This document shows positions 9,634 to 18,584 of a DNA stretch of 64,000 nt, piece after piece; position 1 is the stretch's first letter; each line of letters opens with the position of its first letter. The stretch comes from an uncultured Coriobacteriia bacterium (lineage in GTDB: Bacteria > Actinomycetota > Coriobacteriia > Coriobacteriales > QAMH01). Below the pieces are notes generated by a model. It saw only the letters and a list, made by a program, of their open reading frames with translations, did not search any database and had not been told where the DNA came from. The DNA lies in NCBI GenBank assembly GCA_959608885.1, contig CAUHSG010000011.1:1-64000 (forward strand). The letters run 5' to 3'. A program made the position numbers and the translations under genes.

Positions 9634-10317
9634 GTGCACTCTAGAGTTCTTCTCATAATCCCCGCGTATAACGAGGAAGCGAACATCGCCCGTGTCGTCG
9701 GGGCGCTCAAGTCAGACTATCCTCAGTACGATTACGTCGTGGTGAACGACGGCTCGAAAGACGAGACGGCTGCCGTTTGCCGTGAACATGGGTTCCGCTT
9801 TCTCGATCTGCCCATCAATCTGGGCCTCGCCGGCGCGTTCCAAGCGGGCCTCAAGTACGCTTACAACCATGACTACGACTGTGCCATTCAATTCGACGCG
9901 GACGGTCAGCATCGCCCGGAATACATCGCGGACATGGTCGCCGCCCTGGCCGATAACGATATCGTCATCGGCTCGCGTTTTGTCGACGAACCAAAGCCCA
10001 AGAGCATGCGCATGTTCGGCAACAACCTCATCGAGGCGATGATCAGGATTACGACGGGTAAGGTCATCAAGGACCCGACGTCGGGTATGCGTGCCTATGA
10101 CCGTCGCATGATCAAGGAGCTCGCCTTTGGCCCCAACCTTGGCCCCGAACCCGATACCCTTGCGTATCTCATGCGCAAGAAAGGCGCGCGTGTCGCCGAG
10201 GTCCAGGTATCCATGGACGAACGCATCGCGGGAGAGAGCTACCTGAACTTCAGGACCTCGACCTCGTATATGGCGCGCATGGCATTGTCCGTCCTTCTCA
10301 TCCAATTCTTCAGATAG
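9634..10317 (+). CDS. DPM1-like polyprenyl-phosphate glycosyltransferase (GT2)
   Basis: A 227-residue GT2 enzyme. I place the start at GTG 9634 (VHSRVLLIIPAYNEE), with AAGG upstream, because the frame farther upstream overlaps the previous gene and encodes no family sequence. Motifs: IIPAYNEE, VVNDGSKDET (nucleotide binding), QFDADGQH (metal-binding DXD-like), and GSRF. There are no C-terminal membrane helices, as in soluble DPM1-like enzymes that load a sugar onto polyprenyl phosphate. It is followed 10 nt later by a DUF2304 gene, a common pairing in which the small membrane protein anchors or assists the transferase. It probably feeds the membrane transferases upstream. Confidence 0.88.
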   Translation: MHSRVLLIIPAYNEEANIARVVGALKSDYPQYDYVVVNDGSKDETAAVCREHGFRFLDLPINLGLAGAFQAGLKYAYNHDYDCAIQFDADGQHRPEYIADMVAALADNDIVIGSRFVDEPKPKSMRMFGNNLIEAMIRITTGKVIKDPTSGMRAYDRRMIKELAFGPNLGPEPDTLAYLMRKKGARVAEVQVSMDERIAGESYLNFRTSTSYMARMALSVLLIQFFR

Positions 10318-10327
10318 GGGAGGGCGA

Positions 10328-10699
10328 ATGCTGTTTCCTGCACTGCGCGTCATCCTGCTCATCGCGGCCATTGGCCTTGTCGTCTTCCTTCTTCACAGCA
10401 TCAAGAAGTCCAAGATGAGTATCGAGGACGCCTTGTTCTGGATGGGCTTCTCATTTCTCATCCTACTGATGAGCATCTTTCCGGAAATCCCCTCCTTTCT
10501 CTCTGACACCATTGGCTTCATGTCGCCGGTGAACTTCGTCTTCCTTTTCTTCATCTTCGTGCTTATCATCCGCGACTTTCTCTCGAACAGGCGTATCTCG
10601 CAGCTCGAGAACCGCGTCAAGGAGCTAACCCAGCAAATTGCGCTGGACAGGCTCGATCACTACCAGCGCCGGCATCTTGACGAGACGGACGAGGAGTAG
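10328..10699 (+). CDS. DUF2304 family small membrane protein
   Basis: A 123-residue protein with three hydrophobic segments, a conserved IEDALFWMGFSFLILLMSIF stretch, and a charged coiled-coil-like tail starting at ISQLENRVKELTQQ. This matches DUF2304 proteins encoded next to DPM1-like GT2 enzymes. Its probable role is as a membrane partner in the transfer of a polyprenyl-linked sugar. AGGGGAGGG lies upstream of the ATG. Confidence 0.85.
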   Translation: MLFPALRVILLIAAIGLVVFLLHSIKKSKMSIEDALFWMGFSFLILLMSIFPEIPSFLSDTIGFMSPVNFVFLFFIFVLIIRDFLSNRRISQLENRVKELTQQIALDRLDHYQRRHLDETDEE

Positions 10700-10708
10700 T
10701 GCTCCGGA

Positions 10709-11851
10709 TTGGGGCAAACGCGCACATATGCGATATTCTCCGCGCTCTATGCGCCTCACACCGGAGGCGTTGAGGTGTTCACGCAGCGACTTGCCCATCA
10801 GCTTACCGAACAGGGCAATCGCGTGGTCGTGGTGACGTCGCGGCTCAGTCCGGATGCTCCCAGTCACGAAACGCAAGAAGACGGCGTTGAGGTGTATCGC
10901 CTGCCGTGTTGGTCGTTTCTGGATGGTCGCCTGCCCATTTCGCATCGAAATCGCGAATACGAGGCCATGCTTTCGGAAATTGCGGAACTTGGGATTGATC
11001 GCATCCTGGTCAATGTGCGTTTCTATCGCAATTCCCTCGAGGGCGTGCGTTTTGCGCGGCGCATTGGAGCTCCCGTCATCGTGCTCGATCACGGCTCTGC
11101 TCATCTGACGCTTGGCAACGGCCTGTTGGATCGCCTTGTCGAGCGCTACGAGCACGCGGTCACGAATCGCATGAAGCGCCTTGGACCGGCGTTCGCGGGC
11201 ATCTCGCGGGCGAGCGCCAATTGGCTATCCCACTTCGAGATCGAGACTTCGACGGTCATACCCAATGCAGTTGATGTCGGGCAGTTCGCAGGAGTTGCCT
11301 CGCCCCGTGATTTTCGCGCGGAGCTGCATGCGCTTGGCAAGGTGCTCGTCGTCTCTGTCGGGCGCCTTGAACCCGAGAAAGGGGCACTACAATTTGCACA
11401 GGCGGCTCCTTTGCTCGGAGATGGCTTTGTGCTGGCGCTTGCTGGAGAGGGAAGTCAACGTGTTCAGATAGAGGGGTTGGGCGCCAACAGCGTCTTGCTG
11501 CTTGGACAACTTGGCCAGCCGGACCTCTCTGCCTTGCTGCGCGATGCGGATGTCTTTTGCCTTCCCACGCGCTCAGAAGGCTTCTGCACGTCACTTCTCG
11601 AGGCCGCCGCACAGGGAGCCGTTCCTGTCATGCCGCACGTGGGCGGCACTGACGAGGTCATGGGTTGGAATCCGGTGCGTCATGGTGTGATGTTGAAGGA
11701 CAACGAGCCGGAAGCCGTCGCGCAAGCGATACGCGAGGCTGCTGAGCAAGACGACGTTGCTGCGCAAGAGCTCAGGGAGCATGTCGCAATGGATTGCTCG
11801 TGGGACGCGACGGTAAAGGCACTGGAGGATGCGTTTGCGGCACTCGATTAG
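10709..11851 (+). CDS. Glycosyltransferase family 4 (GT-B fold)
   Basis: A 380-residue protein that begins with TTG at 10709 (GAGGAG 12 nt upstream, overlapping the end of the DUF2304 gene). The N-terminal half opens with FSALYAPHTGGVEVFTQRLA, the glycine-rich acceptor loop of GT4 enzymes. The C-terminal half has VSVGRLEPEKG and the EX7E-type donor site SEGFCTSLLEAAAQGAVPV. It should use a nucleotide sugar to extend a lipid-linked glycan on the cytoplasmic face. It ends at a strong palindrome (11867-11911) shared with the convergent licD. Confidence 0.9.
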   Translation: MGQTRTYAIFSALYAPHTGGVEVFTQRLAHQLTEQGNRVVVVTSRLSPDAPSHETQEDGVEVYRLPCWSFLDGRLPISHRNREYEAMLSEIAELGIDRILVNVRFYRNSLEGVRFARRIGAPVIVLDHGSAHLTLGNGLLDRLVERYEHAVTNRMKRLGPAFAGISRASANWLSHFEIETSTVIPNAVDVGQFAGVASPRDFRAELHALGKVLVVSVGRLEPEKGALQFAQAAPLLGDGFVLALAGEGSQRVQIEGLGANSVLLLGQLGQPDLSALLRDADVFCLPTRSEGFCTSLLEAAAQGAVPVMPHVGGTDEVMGWNPVRHGVMLKDNEPEAVAQAIREAAEQDDVAAQELREHVAMDCSWDATVKALEDAFAALD

Positions 11852-11866
11852 ATGCGTGTGCGAAAG

Positions 11867-11911
11867 GGGCGTGATGAGACAGTTGCTCAGAGACGTTGTC
11901 TCATCACGCCC
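11867..11911. terminator. 15-bp-arm palindrome between convergent genes; contains a 33-nt repeat copy
   Basis: Perfect 15-nt inverted arms (gggcgtgatgagaca at 11867-11881 and its complement at 11897-11911) flank a 15-nt core. It sits between the 3' ends of the GT4 gene and licD, so it could terminate both. There is no clear U-tract on either side, so Rho-independent action is uncertain. The inner 33 nt (11873-11905) belong to the dispersed repeat family described in the findings. Confidence 0.6.
11873..11905 (+). repeat. 33-nt palindromic repeat, copy 1 (core type B)
   Basis: A left arm gatgagaca, a 15-nt core gttgctcagagacgt, and a right arm tgtctcatc. The complement of this core nearly matches the core at 52538-52552. 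Confidence 0.85.
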
Positions 11912-11934
11912 GACACGTCCCTTCGCGCATCGTC

Positions 11935-12789
11935 CTAAGCTTCCATGACATTCACGCCGTCACCAAAGTCGAGGATGAGCGGCGCGTGGGTGTAGCGTTC
12001 CTCTTCTGGTGGCAGCTGCATGTAATCGCCGTATTCCGTCCTGAGGAAGGCATCGGGATCGTGGGGCGCGCGTAAGGTGAGACCGTCGAACGTAATGTCC
12101 TTCGTAGGAAACAGCACGTCGGAGTCAAAGGTTCCGTAATTCGTGTAGACCGCGCTCGTCCATCGTTTGCCCGGGTTATCCGTATCGAACGCATGGTCCA
12201 TCTCGGATTGCATGCTCGCCTGCTTCCATGCACGTGCCACGGTGCTGTGGACGAGTTTGCAAGCAAGCATGACGAGGGGCTTTGCCGGAGTCCCTACCGG
12301 GATCTTGGGGCGCGAGAAATGCTTGAGGTAGGACTTGAGTTGCGCCATGCGGGCCTTTTGGCATTGCCTTTGGGCAACGGCGGAATCTGCGTCGAGCCTG
12401 CAGAAGGGAAGGATGTCCACGAAGATGCCCTGATCGTATTCCGATTCAGCGCAGTTGTCATCGATGAATCGCGTGCCATCCTTGAATATCTTTGCCCAGA
12501 GAGCCGAGAACCCCTTGGTGTTGGTCGAGGTATGCAGCGAATAGCCTTTCGGGAGCAACGCCGGTGCGATTTCGCAGAAGCGGTCAAAGTCATCCTTGGG
12601 CATCCCAATGTCGATATCGTCATCCCAGGGAATGAACCCGCCATGGCGCACGGCACCCAGAAGGGTGCCGCCGTCGATGAAGTAATCGATACCGTTTTCG
12701 CGGCACAGTTTGTCGATGACAGCCAGGACTTCACGCTCGGTTTCCTGGAGGCGGTTGAGGGCGTCTGCGGGATAAGGTGATGTGCTCAT
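11935..12789 (-). CDS. LicD family phosphotransferase
   Basis: A 284-residue protein; the ATG at 12789 (MSTSPYPADAL) is chosen over an upstream TTG. The family signature is clear: DYFIDGGTLLGAVRHGG followed by FIPWDDDIDIGMP. LicD proteins transfer phosphocholine or a related phospho-alditol from a CDP-linked donor to a surface glycan (known for LicD in Haemophilus and LicD1/2 in pneumococcus). Here it probably decorates the polysaccharide made by the surrounding transferases. It is transcribed against its neighbours, convergent with the GT4 gene and divergent from the large GT2. No choline-uptake or CDP-choline gene is visible nearby, so the transferred group is open. Confidence 0.9.
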   Translation of the reverse strand: MSTSPYPADALNRLQETEREVLAVIDKLCRENGIDYFIDGGTLLGAVRHGGFIPWDDDIDIGMPKDDFDRFCEIAPALLPKGYSLHTSTNTKGFSALWAKIFKDGTRFIDDNCAESEYDQGIFVDILPFCRLDADSAVAQRQCQKARMAQLKSYLKHFSRPKIPVGTPAKPLVMLACKLVHSTVARAWKQASMQSEMDHAFDTDNPGKRWTSAVYTNYGTFDSDVLFPTKDITFDGLTLRAPHDPDAFLRTEYGDYMQLPPEEERYTHAPLILDFGDGVNVMEA

Positions 12790-12931
12790 GGAAATCCGTT
12801 TCTCGCTATGGCGACGAGCGCGCAAAGCCGGGGGCCTTGGTCTCTTCTGTTATCATCTGTGCACAAAACATAACGCAGACAAAGTATAGGTGAAACGTCA
12901 GCGCCTTATCAAAAGACATGGAAGTGAGCGT

Positions 12932-15370
12932 ATGGAATTCGGGACAATTACACGCGGTAGCGGGAAGATTTACATACTGCTTTTGGCGGACTGCCCGGAC
13001 GGTGGCAGGATTGTTGCCGAGTCTGCTGTGCAGGGCGCAGGTGCCGTTCCTGCAATTGTGTGTGAGAAAGATGCGACACAGGGAGAATATGTCCTCATTT
13101 TGCCACTTCTTCATGCTGACCAAGTTGTTACCGTTCGAGCTTTGAATAGCGGAGGAGAAGTCGTAGGCGAAGCATCGCGAAAGGTGCGTCATCTGACGAG
13201 TGCGCTAACGGCAAAGTACAACACGCTGAACAAGACGCCTGGCGTCAATGAGATAAGAAACTTCGATCGAGTCCCTCGTCGGGAGGTGTCCTATATTGTC
13301 CCCAATCATATCTGCCACATTGGATACGAGCCCGATAAGAGCGATTTGGTAAACATCACTATTAATACGTACTGCAACGATGCAAGTACGTATGACGCCT
13401 CGTTCTCTGTCACTGTACTCGACAGCCGGGGCAATGTCATGCCGACGAAAAACCATTCGATATTGAGCGATAGAATCCACAATCCCATTCCCGATTCCGA
13501 TTTCGCTCGACGCACTATCCAGACCTCATTTCGCATAGAACATGGCCATGAGTCTTTTTTTGTCTGGGTGCGTTTTCATGACGACAAACTTCCTCCGGCG
13601 ATGTTGGGCATGGATAAGCAATGGTCCGGAAAGCTCCGAGAACGATATGAGAAGAAGTTTATGGAGACGGGACAAGGACCCGATTACGAAGAGTGGTTTT
13701 ACAATTGCCAGAAGAAATCACCAGAAGAAATTGAAGCCCAACGTAAGGTACGATTTGATATCGAGCCGCTGTTTTCGATTATTGTCCCCCTGTACAAGAC
13801 GCCTCTCGATTTCTTCAATGAGATGGTCGACTCGGTACTTGGGCAAAGCTACGCTCGCTTCGAGCTCATTCTTGTGAATTCCACGCCAGAGGATAAGGTA
13901 CTTAGCGCTGCTGTTGCCGCTCTTGCGCAGGCGGACAATCGTGTCCGGGTGGTTACGCTTGACAAAAACTATGGTATTGCAGGTAATACCAATAAGGGCA
14001 TTGCGGTGGCAAAGGGCGATTTCCTCTGTTTCTTTGATCATGATGATATTCTCGAGCCTGGCATTCTCTTCGAGTATGTTGATGCAATTAATCGGTATCC
14101 GGAGACTGATCTTCTCTATTGTGATGAGGACAAGATCGCAAACGGACATCTCTTCGATGGTTTCATTAAATCCGATTTTAGCTGGGAGCTTTTGACGACA
14201 TGCAATTATGTGTGTCATTTGCTCACGGTGCGCAAATCCATCGTTGATACGGTTGAGCTTTCCGGCGACGAAGTGTCAGGTGCCCAAGACTGGGATATGA
14301 CCATGAAAGTGGCGGAAAAGGCGCGCAATATTTTTCACGTGCGCAAGGTGCTCTATCATTGGCGGGCACACGAACATTCCGCTGCGAGTAATTCAAATGC
14401 TAAACCGTATACACACCTAGCGGGGGAAATCGCGGTTCAAAATCATTTTGAACGCATTGGTATTCCTGTGCGCATTCATGATGGGTACTGCGGCAACATG
14501 CATCGCATTGAGTATGTTTTGCCCGAGCGGGAGTCGCGGGTTTCCATCATCGTTCCCAACAAAGATCATGCCTCTATGCTCAAGAGCTGTCTTGATTCCA
14601 TCTGGGAGAAAACGACGTATAAAAACTATGAGATCGTTATTGTCGAGAACAATAGTGTAGAAAATGAGACCTTTTTGCTGTATGACCAGATTCAATCCGA
14701 GCATGAAAATGTGCGTATTGTGCATTACGAGGGGCCATTCAATTACTCCGCTATATGTAATTATGGCGTAGGGCATGCTACGGGCGAATACTTCTTGTTT
14801 CTCAATAATGACATGGAAGTCATTACGCCCAACTGGATTGAGTTGTTGCTAGGTCCCTTGCAGCGCGATGAGGTCGCTGTTGTGGGGGCACGCCTATTGT
14901 ATGCTGATGGCACGATACAGCACGACGGCATTGTTATCCCGTGCTCTGATCCCAAGCATGTGGCCGCTACGGCTCCGGGTAGTCTTGTGCTTTATTTTGG
15001 CATGATTCATAACGCTCGTGATGTGCTTGCAGTTACAGGGGCCTGTCTCATGGTAAGTCGTGTCGATTTCGAGTCAGTGCATGGCTTCGACGAAGCCTTT
15101 GCCGTTGCCTACAATGACGTGGACTTTTGCCTGCGCTTAAGGGAGAAAAGTAAACGTGTGGTAATTGATCCCAATATCAAGCTCTATCACTTCGAGTCGG
15201 TTTCGCGTGGTCTTGACGAAGATGGGGATACGAGAACACATTGGGCAAAGGAACTTTCTATGTTCCAAGGACGGTGGCCCCGCTATGTCGGTGAAGGAGA
15301 TCCATTTTACGGAATTAATATCGAGCGGGCGAATGCTTACTATGCGCTAAATTGGCACGCGCGTGCGTGA
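12932..15370 (+). CDS. Large double-domain GT2 glycosyltransferase
   Basis: The start is put at ATG 12932 (GGAAGTGAG 4 nt upstream) rather than GTG 12890, which has no ribosome site; this gives 812 residues. The first 255 or so form a beta-rich region without a motif I recognise. A first GT2 domain (about 265-500) has FSIIVPLYKTP, GNTNKGIAVA and FFDHDDILEP. A second (about 535-810) has VSIIVPNKDHASML, FLNNDMEV and GFDEAFAVAYNDVDFCLRL. Two catalytic modules in one chain suggest the enzyme adds two linkages, as in dual rhamnosyl- or galactosyltransferases of wall glycans. Codon use is more A/T-rich than in the rfb genes. Confidence 0.85.
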   Translation: MEFGTITRGSGKIYILLLADCPDGGRIVAESAVQGAGAVPAIVCEKDATQGEYVLILPLLHADQVVTVRALNSGGEVVGEASRKVRHLTSALTAKYNTLNKTPGVNEIRNFDRVPRREVSYIVPNHICHIGYEPDKSDLVNITINTYCNDASTYDASFSVTVLDSRGNVMPTKNHSILSDRIHNPIPDSDFARRTIQTSFRIEHGHESFFVWVRFHDDKLPPAMLGMDKQWSGKLRERYEKKFMETGQGPDYEEWFYNCQKKSPEEIEAQRKVRFDIEPLFSIIVPLYKTPLDFFNEMVDSVLGQSYARFELILVNSTPEDKVLSAAVAALAQADNRVRVVTLDKNYGIAGNTNKGIAVAKGDFLCFFDHDDILEPGILFEYVDAINRYPETDLLYCDEDKIANGHLFDGFIKSDFSWELLTTCNYVCHLLTVRKSIVDTVELSGDEVSGAQDWDMTMKVAEKARNIFHVRKVLYHWRAHEHSAASNSNAKPYTHLAGEIAVQNHFERIGIPVRIHDGYCGNMHRIEYVLPERESRVSIIVPNKDHASMLKSCLDSIWEKTTYKNYEIVIVENNSVENETFLLYDQIQSEHENVRIVHYEGPFNYSAICNYGVGHATGEYFLFLNNDMEVITPNWIELLLGPLQRDEVAVVGARLLYADGTIQHDGIVIPCSDPKHVAATAPGSLVLYFGMIHNARDVLAVTGACLMVSRVDFESVHGFDEAFAVAYNDVDFCLRLREKSKRVVIDPNIKLYHFESVSRGLDEDGDTRTHWAKELSMFQGRWPRYVGEGDPFYGINIERANAYYALNWHARA

Positions 15371-15648
15371 GGTGGATAGGAAAGGATGCGAGATAATTCT
15401 ATTTTGCACGGAGCGGAAAGCTAGATAGTATCTCAGTCAGTGACTACGATGATTGAGTGGCTAGGATACTGCAAGTGCGATGAGGAAGATACGTCGTTTT
15501 TGCAAGTGCGCTCTGCTGTTTTATGTCACCTTGCTCCAACAGGCCGATTTGACGGCGATATACCGCTTGTGAAGAGTTTGTTGGGTTTATTATGAAGCCG
15601 TGTTGTTGTGGCGATGTTTTGCGTTCGTGCTACGGGAAGTGATTGGCA
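15371..15648. other. Intergenic gap of 278 nt upstream of the L,D-transpeptidase
   Basis: No reading frame with a family-like product is visible. The stretch is A/T-richer than its surroundings and probably carries the promoter of the transpeptidase gene. I see only a weak inverted repeat (gagata...tatctc near 15391-15436) and no clear -35/-10 pair. Confidence 0.4.
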
Positions 15649-17559
15649 ATGGCAAAGTCTAAAGCTCTGGATTATTTTCATTATGCGTGTATTTCAATTG
15701 CTCTTTTTCTTGGACTCCTAGCCACTCTTCCTGCTGTTGCATTTGCGGCAGAGCCGATCACTGAACCGCAGGTAAACGCTCTTGCTTCTGCCCTCGTCGC
15801 TACGAGCGATTTTGATACGGTCTCAGATTCTACAAGGGGCAACGTTGAAATTTGCGAAATCGAAAAAACGGATTCCGCCATGAATGACGATGGCGAGCGG
15901 GAAAACGATGCGCTTGGCAATAGCGCAGCTGCTGATGATTCGGCGTTTTCCGATAACGTTCCCGTCAAGGTGCTCTCGCAAGAGAACGGGAGCGAGGAAA
16001 AGGACAGCACCTCAGATGGAAATGCTCAGAAGCTGAATCTCAAATCACGGGCGAATTCCAATAAAACCGATTCCAAGTACGAGGATACGCATACGAATAT
16101 GTATCGTCTCTACAATCCCAATAGTGGTGAGCACTTCTATACAGCTAGCCTCTATGAGGCGACGAGTGTCGCTGCGGCTGGCTGGCGATGGGAGGGTATT
16201 GGCTGGGTCGCGCCGCTCAAGGGCAGTCCCGTGTACCGTCTCTATAATCCAAATGCTGGCGACCATCATTACACGATGAGCGCATACGAACGCAACTATC
16301 TAATTCGTGTCGGTTGGAGAAACGAAGGAATCGGGTGGTATTCCGACGGTAAAGATCAGTCCATTATCTATCGACAATATAACCCAAATGCTCGTGCCGG
16401 GGCACATAACTTCACTGCGTCGAAAGCAGAGAATGATCATCTCGGCTCTGTTGGCTGGAGACGTGAAGGTGCTGCCTGGTATGCAACTAACGGTCCAACG
16501 CTGAGCATTCAGGGGCGATGGCTTATCACAAATGCCTGGGGTACCCTCGAACGATATTGGCTTGCTTCGGATGGCAATCTTGCCAAGAACCGTTTAATCG
16601 ATCCCAAGGAGGGCTCCGGGTATGCTGCGTATGCTACAGGCAGTGGTGCTGTAGTACGTGGGGTCAAAGACTTGGGTAACGGCTATACGGTTATTGCTGA
16701 CAACAACGGCAAGCTAGCGTCGACGTCCAACGGGAAAGATGGATGGCTTGTTACCAAGGCGTATGCCGGTAGCATGCAGCGGTATTACTATGTGGCTGTC
16801 AAGAAGGCGTTTCGCACGGGCTTTTTTACGGTTGACAAGGCGCAGTATTATGGCATTGCCAAACAGGGTTATGTCTTGCGTGGTAAAACCACATATAAGG
16901 ACAGTATTTTGCTTGCAGATAATAACGGGGTGCTTGCTACAGGTACGGGCTGGCTTGTCACCAGTAAGTACGACGGAGGTATGCAACGTTACTGGCTCGT
17001 CAAGGTATCTGGTGACTATTCGGGTGCCAAGACCGGCCTGTTTACTGTGGAGAAATCTAAGTATTACGGCTTGCCCCAGCAGGGCTATGTTGCTCGCAAT
17101 CAGTATGTGAACAGTGGACGCTGGTATAAAGCTAACAACGATGGCGCGCTGACTGAGAGTGCTGCTCCTGAGGAAGCCGACATGCTTCTGCGCGCGCAAG
17201 CGCTTTCAAGTCGTACCGGCTATCTGCTTCTCGTTGACACCGGTAAATGTCGCGTGGGAATTTTCAAGGGGAGCAAAGGCAATTGGGTCACCGACCGCTT
17301 CGAGGCGTGCGTGTGCGGTGCCCCGGGTTCTCCCACAATCACAGGTACATATTCGCTGGGCTACCATCTGCCAGTGCTACCCGATTGGTCCAATGCCCTG
17401 TATTGTACGAACATCTCGGGTGGCTACTTCTTCCATAGCGTTTTGAGCTCTACGAGCGAGCTCGGCCAGCATCTCTCTCATGGCTGCGTGCGCGTGAATT
17501 GGCCAACGGCTCAGTATATTCAATCATTGCCCACGGGATCCACGGTCAATCTGTATTAG
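15649..17559 (+). CDS. Secreted L,D-transpeptidase (YkuD) with three-fold surface module and three GW-type repeats
   Basis: The start is ATG 15649, 9 nt after GGGAAG (the in-frame TTG at 15643 is too close). The 636-residue product has a signal peptide (to about 32), an acidic Ser/Asn linker, the three-copy YNPNSGEHFYT module (about 145-285) seen in the CotH and amidase proteins, then three tandem repeats of 65-70 residues (about 286-505) starting GRWLIT/GWLVTKAY/GWLVTSKY and ending IADNNGKL/LADNNGVL/KANNDGAL, which look like wall-binding repeats. The C-terminal YkuD domain has the catalytic SHGCVRV motif. It should form 3-3 peptidoglycan cross-links or attach wall proteins outside the membrane. 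Confidence 0.88.
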   Translation: MAKSKALDYFHYACISIALFLGLLATLPAVAFAAEPITEPQVNALASALVATSDFDTVSDSTRGNVEICEIEKTDSAMNDDGERENDALGNSAAADDSAFSDNVPVKVLSQENGSEEKDSTSDGNAQKLNLKSRANSNKTDSKYEDTHTNMYRLYNPNSGEHFYTASLYEATSVAAAGWRWEGIGWVAPLKGSPVYRLYNPNAGDHHYTMSAYERNYLIRVGWRNEGIGWYSDGKDQSIIYRQYNPNARAGAHNFTASKAENDHLGSVGWRREGAAWYATNGPTLSIQGRWLITNAWGTLERYWLASDGNLAKNRLIDPKEGSGYAAYATGSGAVVRGVKDLGNGYTVIADNNGKLASTSNGKDGWLVTKAYAGSMQRYYYVAVKKAFRTGFFTVDKAQYYGIAKQGYVLRGKTTYKDSILLADNNGVLATGTGWLVTSKYDGGMQRYWLVKVSGDYSGAKTGLFTVEKSKYYGLPQQGYVARNQYVNSGRWYKANNDGALTESAAPEEADMLLRAQALSSRTGYLLLVDTGKCRVGIFKGSKGNWVTDRFEACVCGAPGSPTITGTYSLGYHLPVLPDWSNALYCTNISGGYFFHSVLSSTSELGQHLSHGCVRVNWPTAQYIQSLPTGSTVNLY

Positions 17560-17577
17560 GCCATTCGCCATAAGAAA

Positions 17578-17622
17578 AATGTTTGCGGGTATCTCTCGAT
17601 TCGGGGGATGCTCGCAAACATT
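17578..17622. terminator. 10-bp hairpin between the L,D-transpeptidase and rfbA
   Basis: aatgtttgcg at 17578-17587 pairs with cgcaaacatt at 17613-17622 around a 25-nt loop. On the minus strand it is followed by a T-rich run, while on the plus strand the U-tract is poor. It lies just upstream of the rfbA -10 element and probably separates the two units. Confidence 0.45.
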
Positions 17623-17636
17623 CTGCTTGTTAGCCT

Positions 17637-17642
17637 TATAAT
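17637..17642 (+). promoter_or_regulatory. Consensus -10 box upstream of rfbA
   Basis: TATAAT lies 40 nt before the rfbA ATG. The expected -35 position overlaps the right arm of the preceding hairpin and has only weak similarity (TCGCAA). This is a plausible start for the rhamnose operon, but the missing -35 limits confidence. Confidence 0.45.
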
Positions 17643-17681
17643 CTATCGATACCTGATTCCCAAACCCAAGGAGCGCATCAT

Positions 17682-18581
17682 ATGAAGGGCATCATACTGG
17701 CAGGCGGCAGCGGCACGCGCCTGTATCCGCTCACGCTGGTCACGAGCAAGCAGCTGTTGCCGGTCTACGACAAGCCGATGATCTACTATCCGCTCTCCAC
17801 GCTCATGATGGCGGGCATTCGCGACATTCTCATCATCTCCACGCCGGCCGACCTCCCCAACTTCGAGCGCCTTCTGGGTGATGGCAGCCAGCTCGGCATC
17901 CATCTGTCCTATAAGGTGCAACCTTCGCCCGACGGACTTGCCCAGGCCTTCATCATCGGCGAGGAGTTCTGCGCCGGAGAGCCCTGCGCGCTCGTGCTCG
18001 GTGACAACATCTTCTACGGTAACGGCTTTCGCGAGCAACTCAGACGCGCGGTTACGCGCGCCGAGAACGGCGAGGGCTCCACGGTCTTTGGCTATTACGT
18101 CGATGATCCGGAGCGCTTTGGCGTGGTCGAGTTCGACGAGAATTACAACGCCGTCTCCATCGAGGAGAAGCCCGAACATCCCAAGAGCAACTACGCGGTC
18201 ACGGGCCTGTACTTCTACGACAAGCGCGTGTGCGAGCTCGCCAAGCAGGTGAAGCCCTCGCCTCGTGGAGAGCTCGAGATCACCGACCTCAACGCGATGT
18301 ACCTCGATGAGGGTTCGCTTAACGTCGAGGTGCTTGGACGCGGCTACGCATGGCTCGACACGGGTACGATGGAGTCGCTCTTCGAGGCGACGAACTTCGT
18401 GCGCACGGTCGAGCAGGCCCAGGGCATCCCCGTGAGCGTCATCGAGGAGATTGCCTACGGCAACGGCTGGATCGATCGCGATCAGCTCATTGAGGCCGCG
18501 AACAAGTACGGCAAGAGCAGCTACGGCAAGTACCTCAAGGGCGTGAGTGAAAACAAGTTCTACGCAAAGGACGGGAAGTAA
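17682..18581 (+). CDS. rfbA: Glucose-1-phosphate thymidylyltransferase
   Basis: A 299-residue enzyme making dTDP-glucose from dTTP and glucose-1-phosphate, the first step to dTDP-L-rhamnose. It opens with KGIILAGGSGTRLYPLT, the nucleotide-binding G-X-G-T-R-L loop, followed by KQLLPVYDKPMIYYPL; LVLGDNIFYG holds the metal-binding aspartate and FGVVEFD follows. Length is typical (about 290). An AAGGAG site precedes the ATG. It is the first of four rhamnose genes and is followed by rfbD after 3 nt. Codon use is strongly G/C-ending, unlike the neighbouring glycosyltransferases. Confidence 0.96.
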   Translation: MKGIILAGGSGTRLYPLTLVTSKQLLPVYDKPMIYYPLSTLMMAGIRDILIISTPADLPNFERLLGDGSQLGIHLSYKVQPSPDGLAQAFIIGEEFCAGEPCALVLGDNIFYGNGFREQLRRAVTRAENGEGSTVFGYYVDDPERFGVVEFDENYNAVSIEEKPEHPKSNYAVTGLYFYDKRVCELAKQVKPSPRGELEITDLNAMYLDEGSLNVEVLGRGYAWLDTGTMESLFEATNFVRTVEQAQGIPVSVIEEIAYGNGWIDRDQLIEAANKYGKSSYGKYLKGVSENKFYAKDGK

Positions 18582-18584
18582 TCG

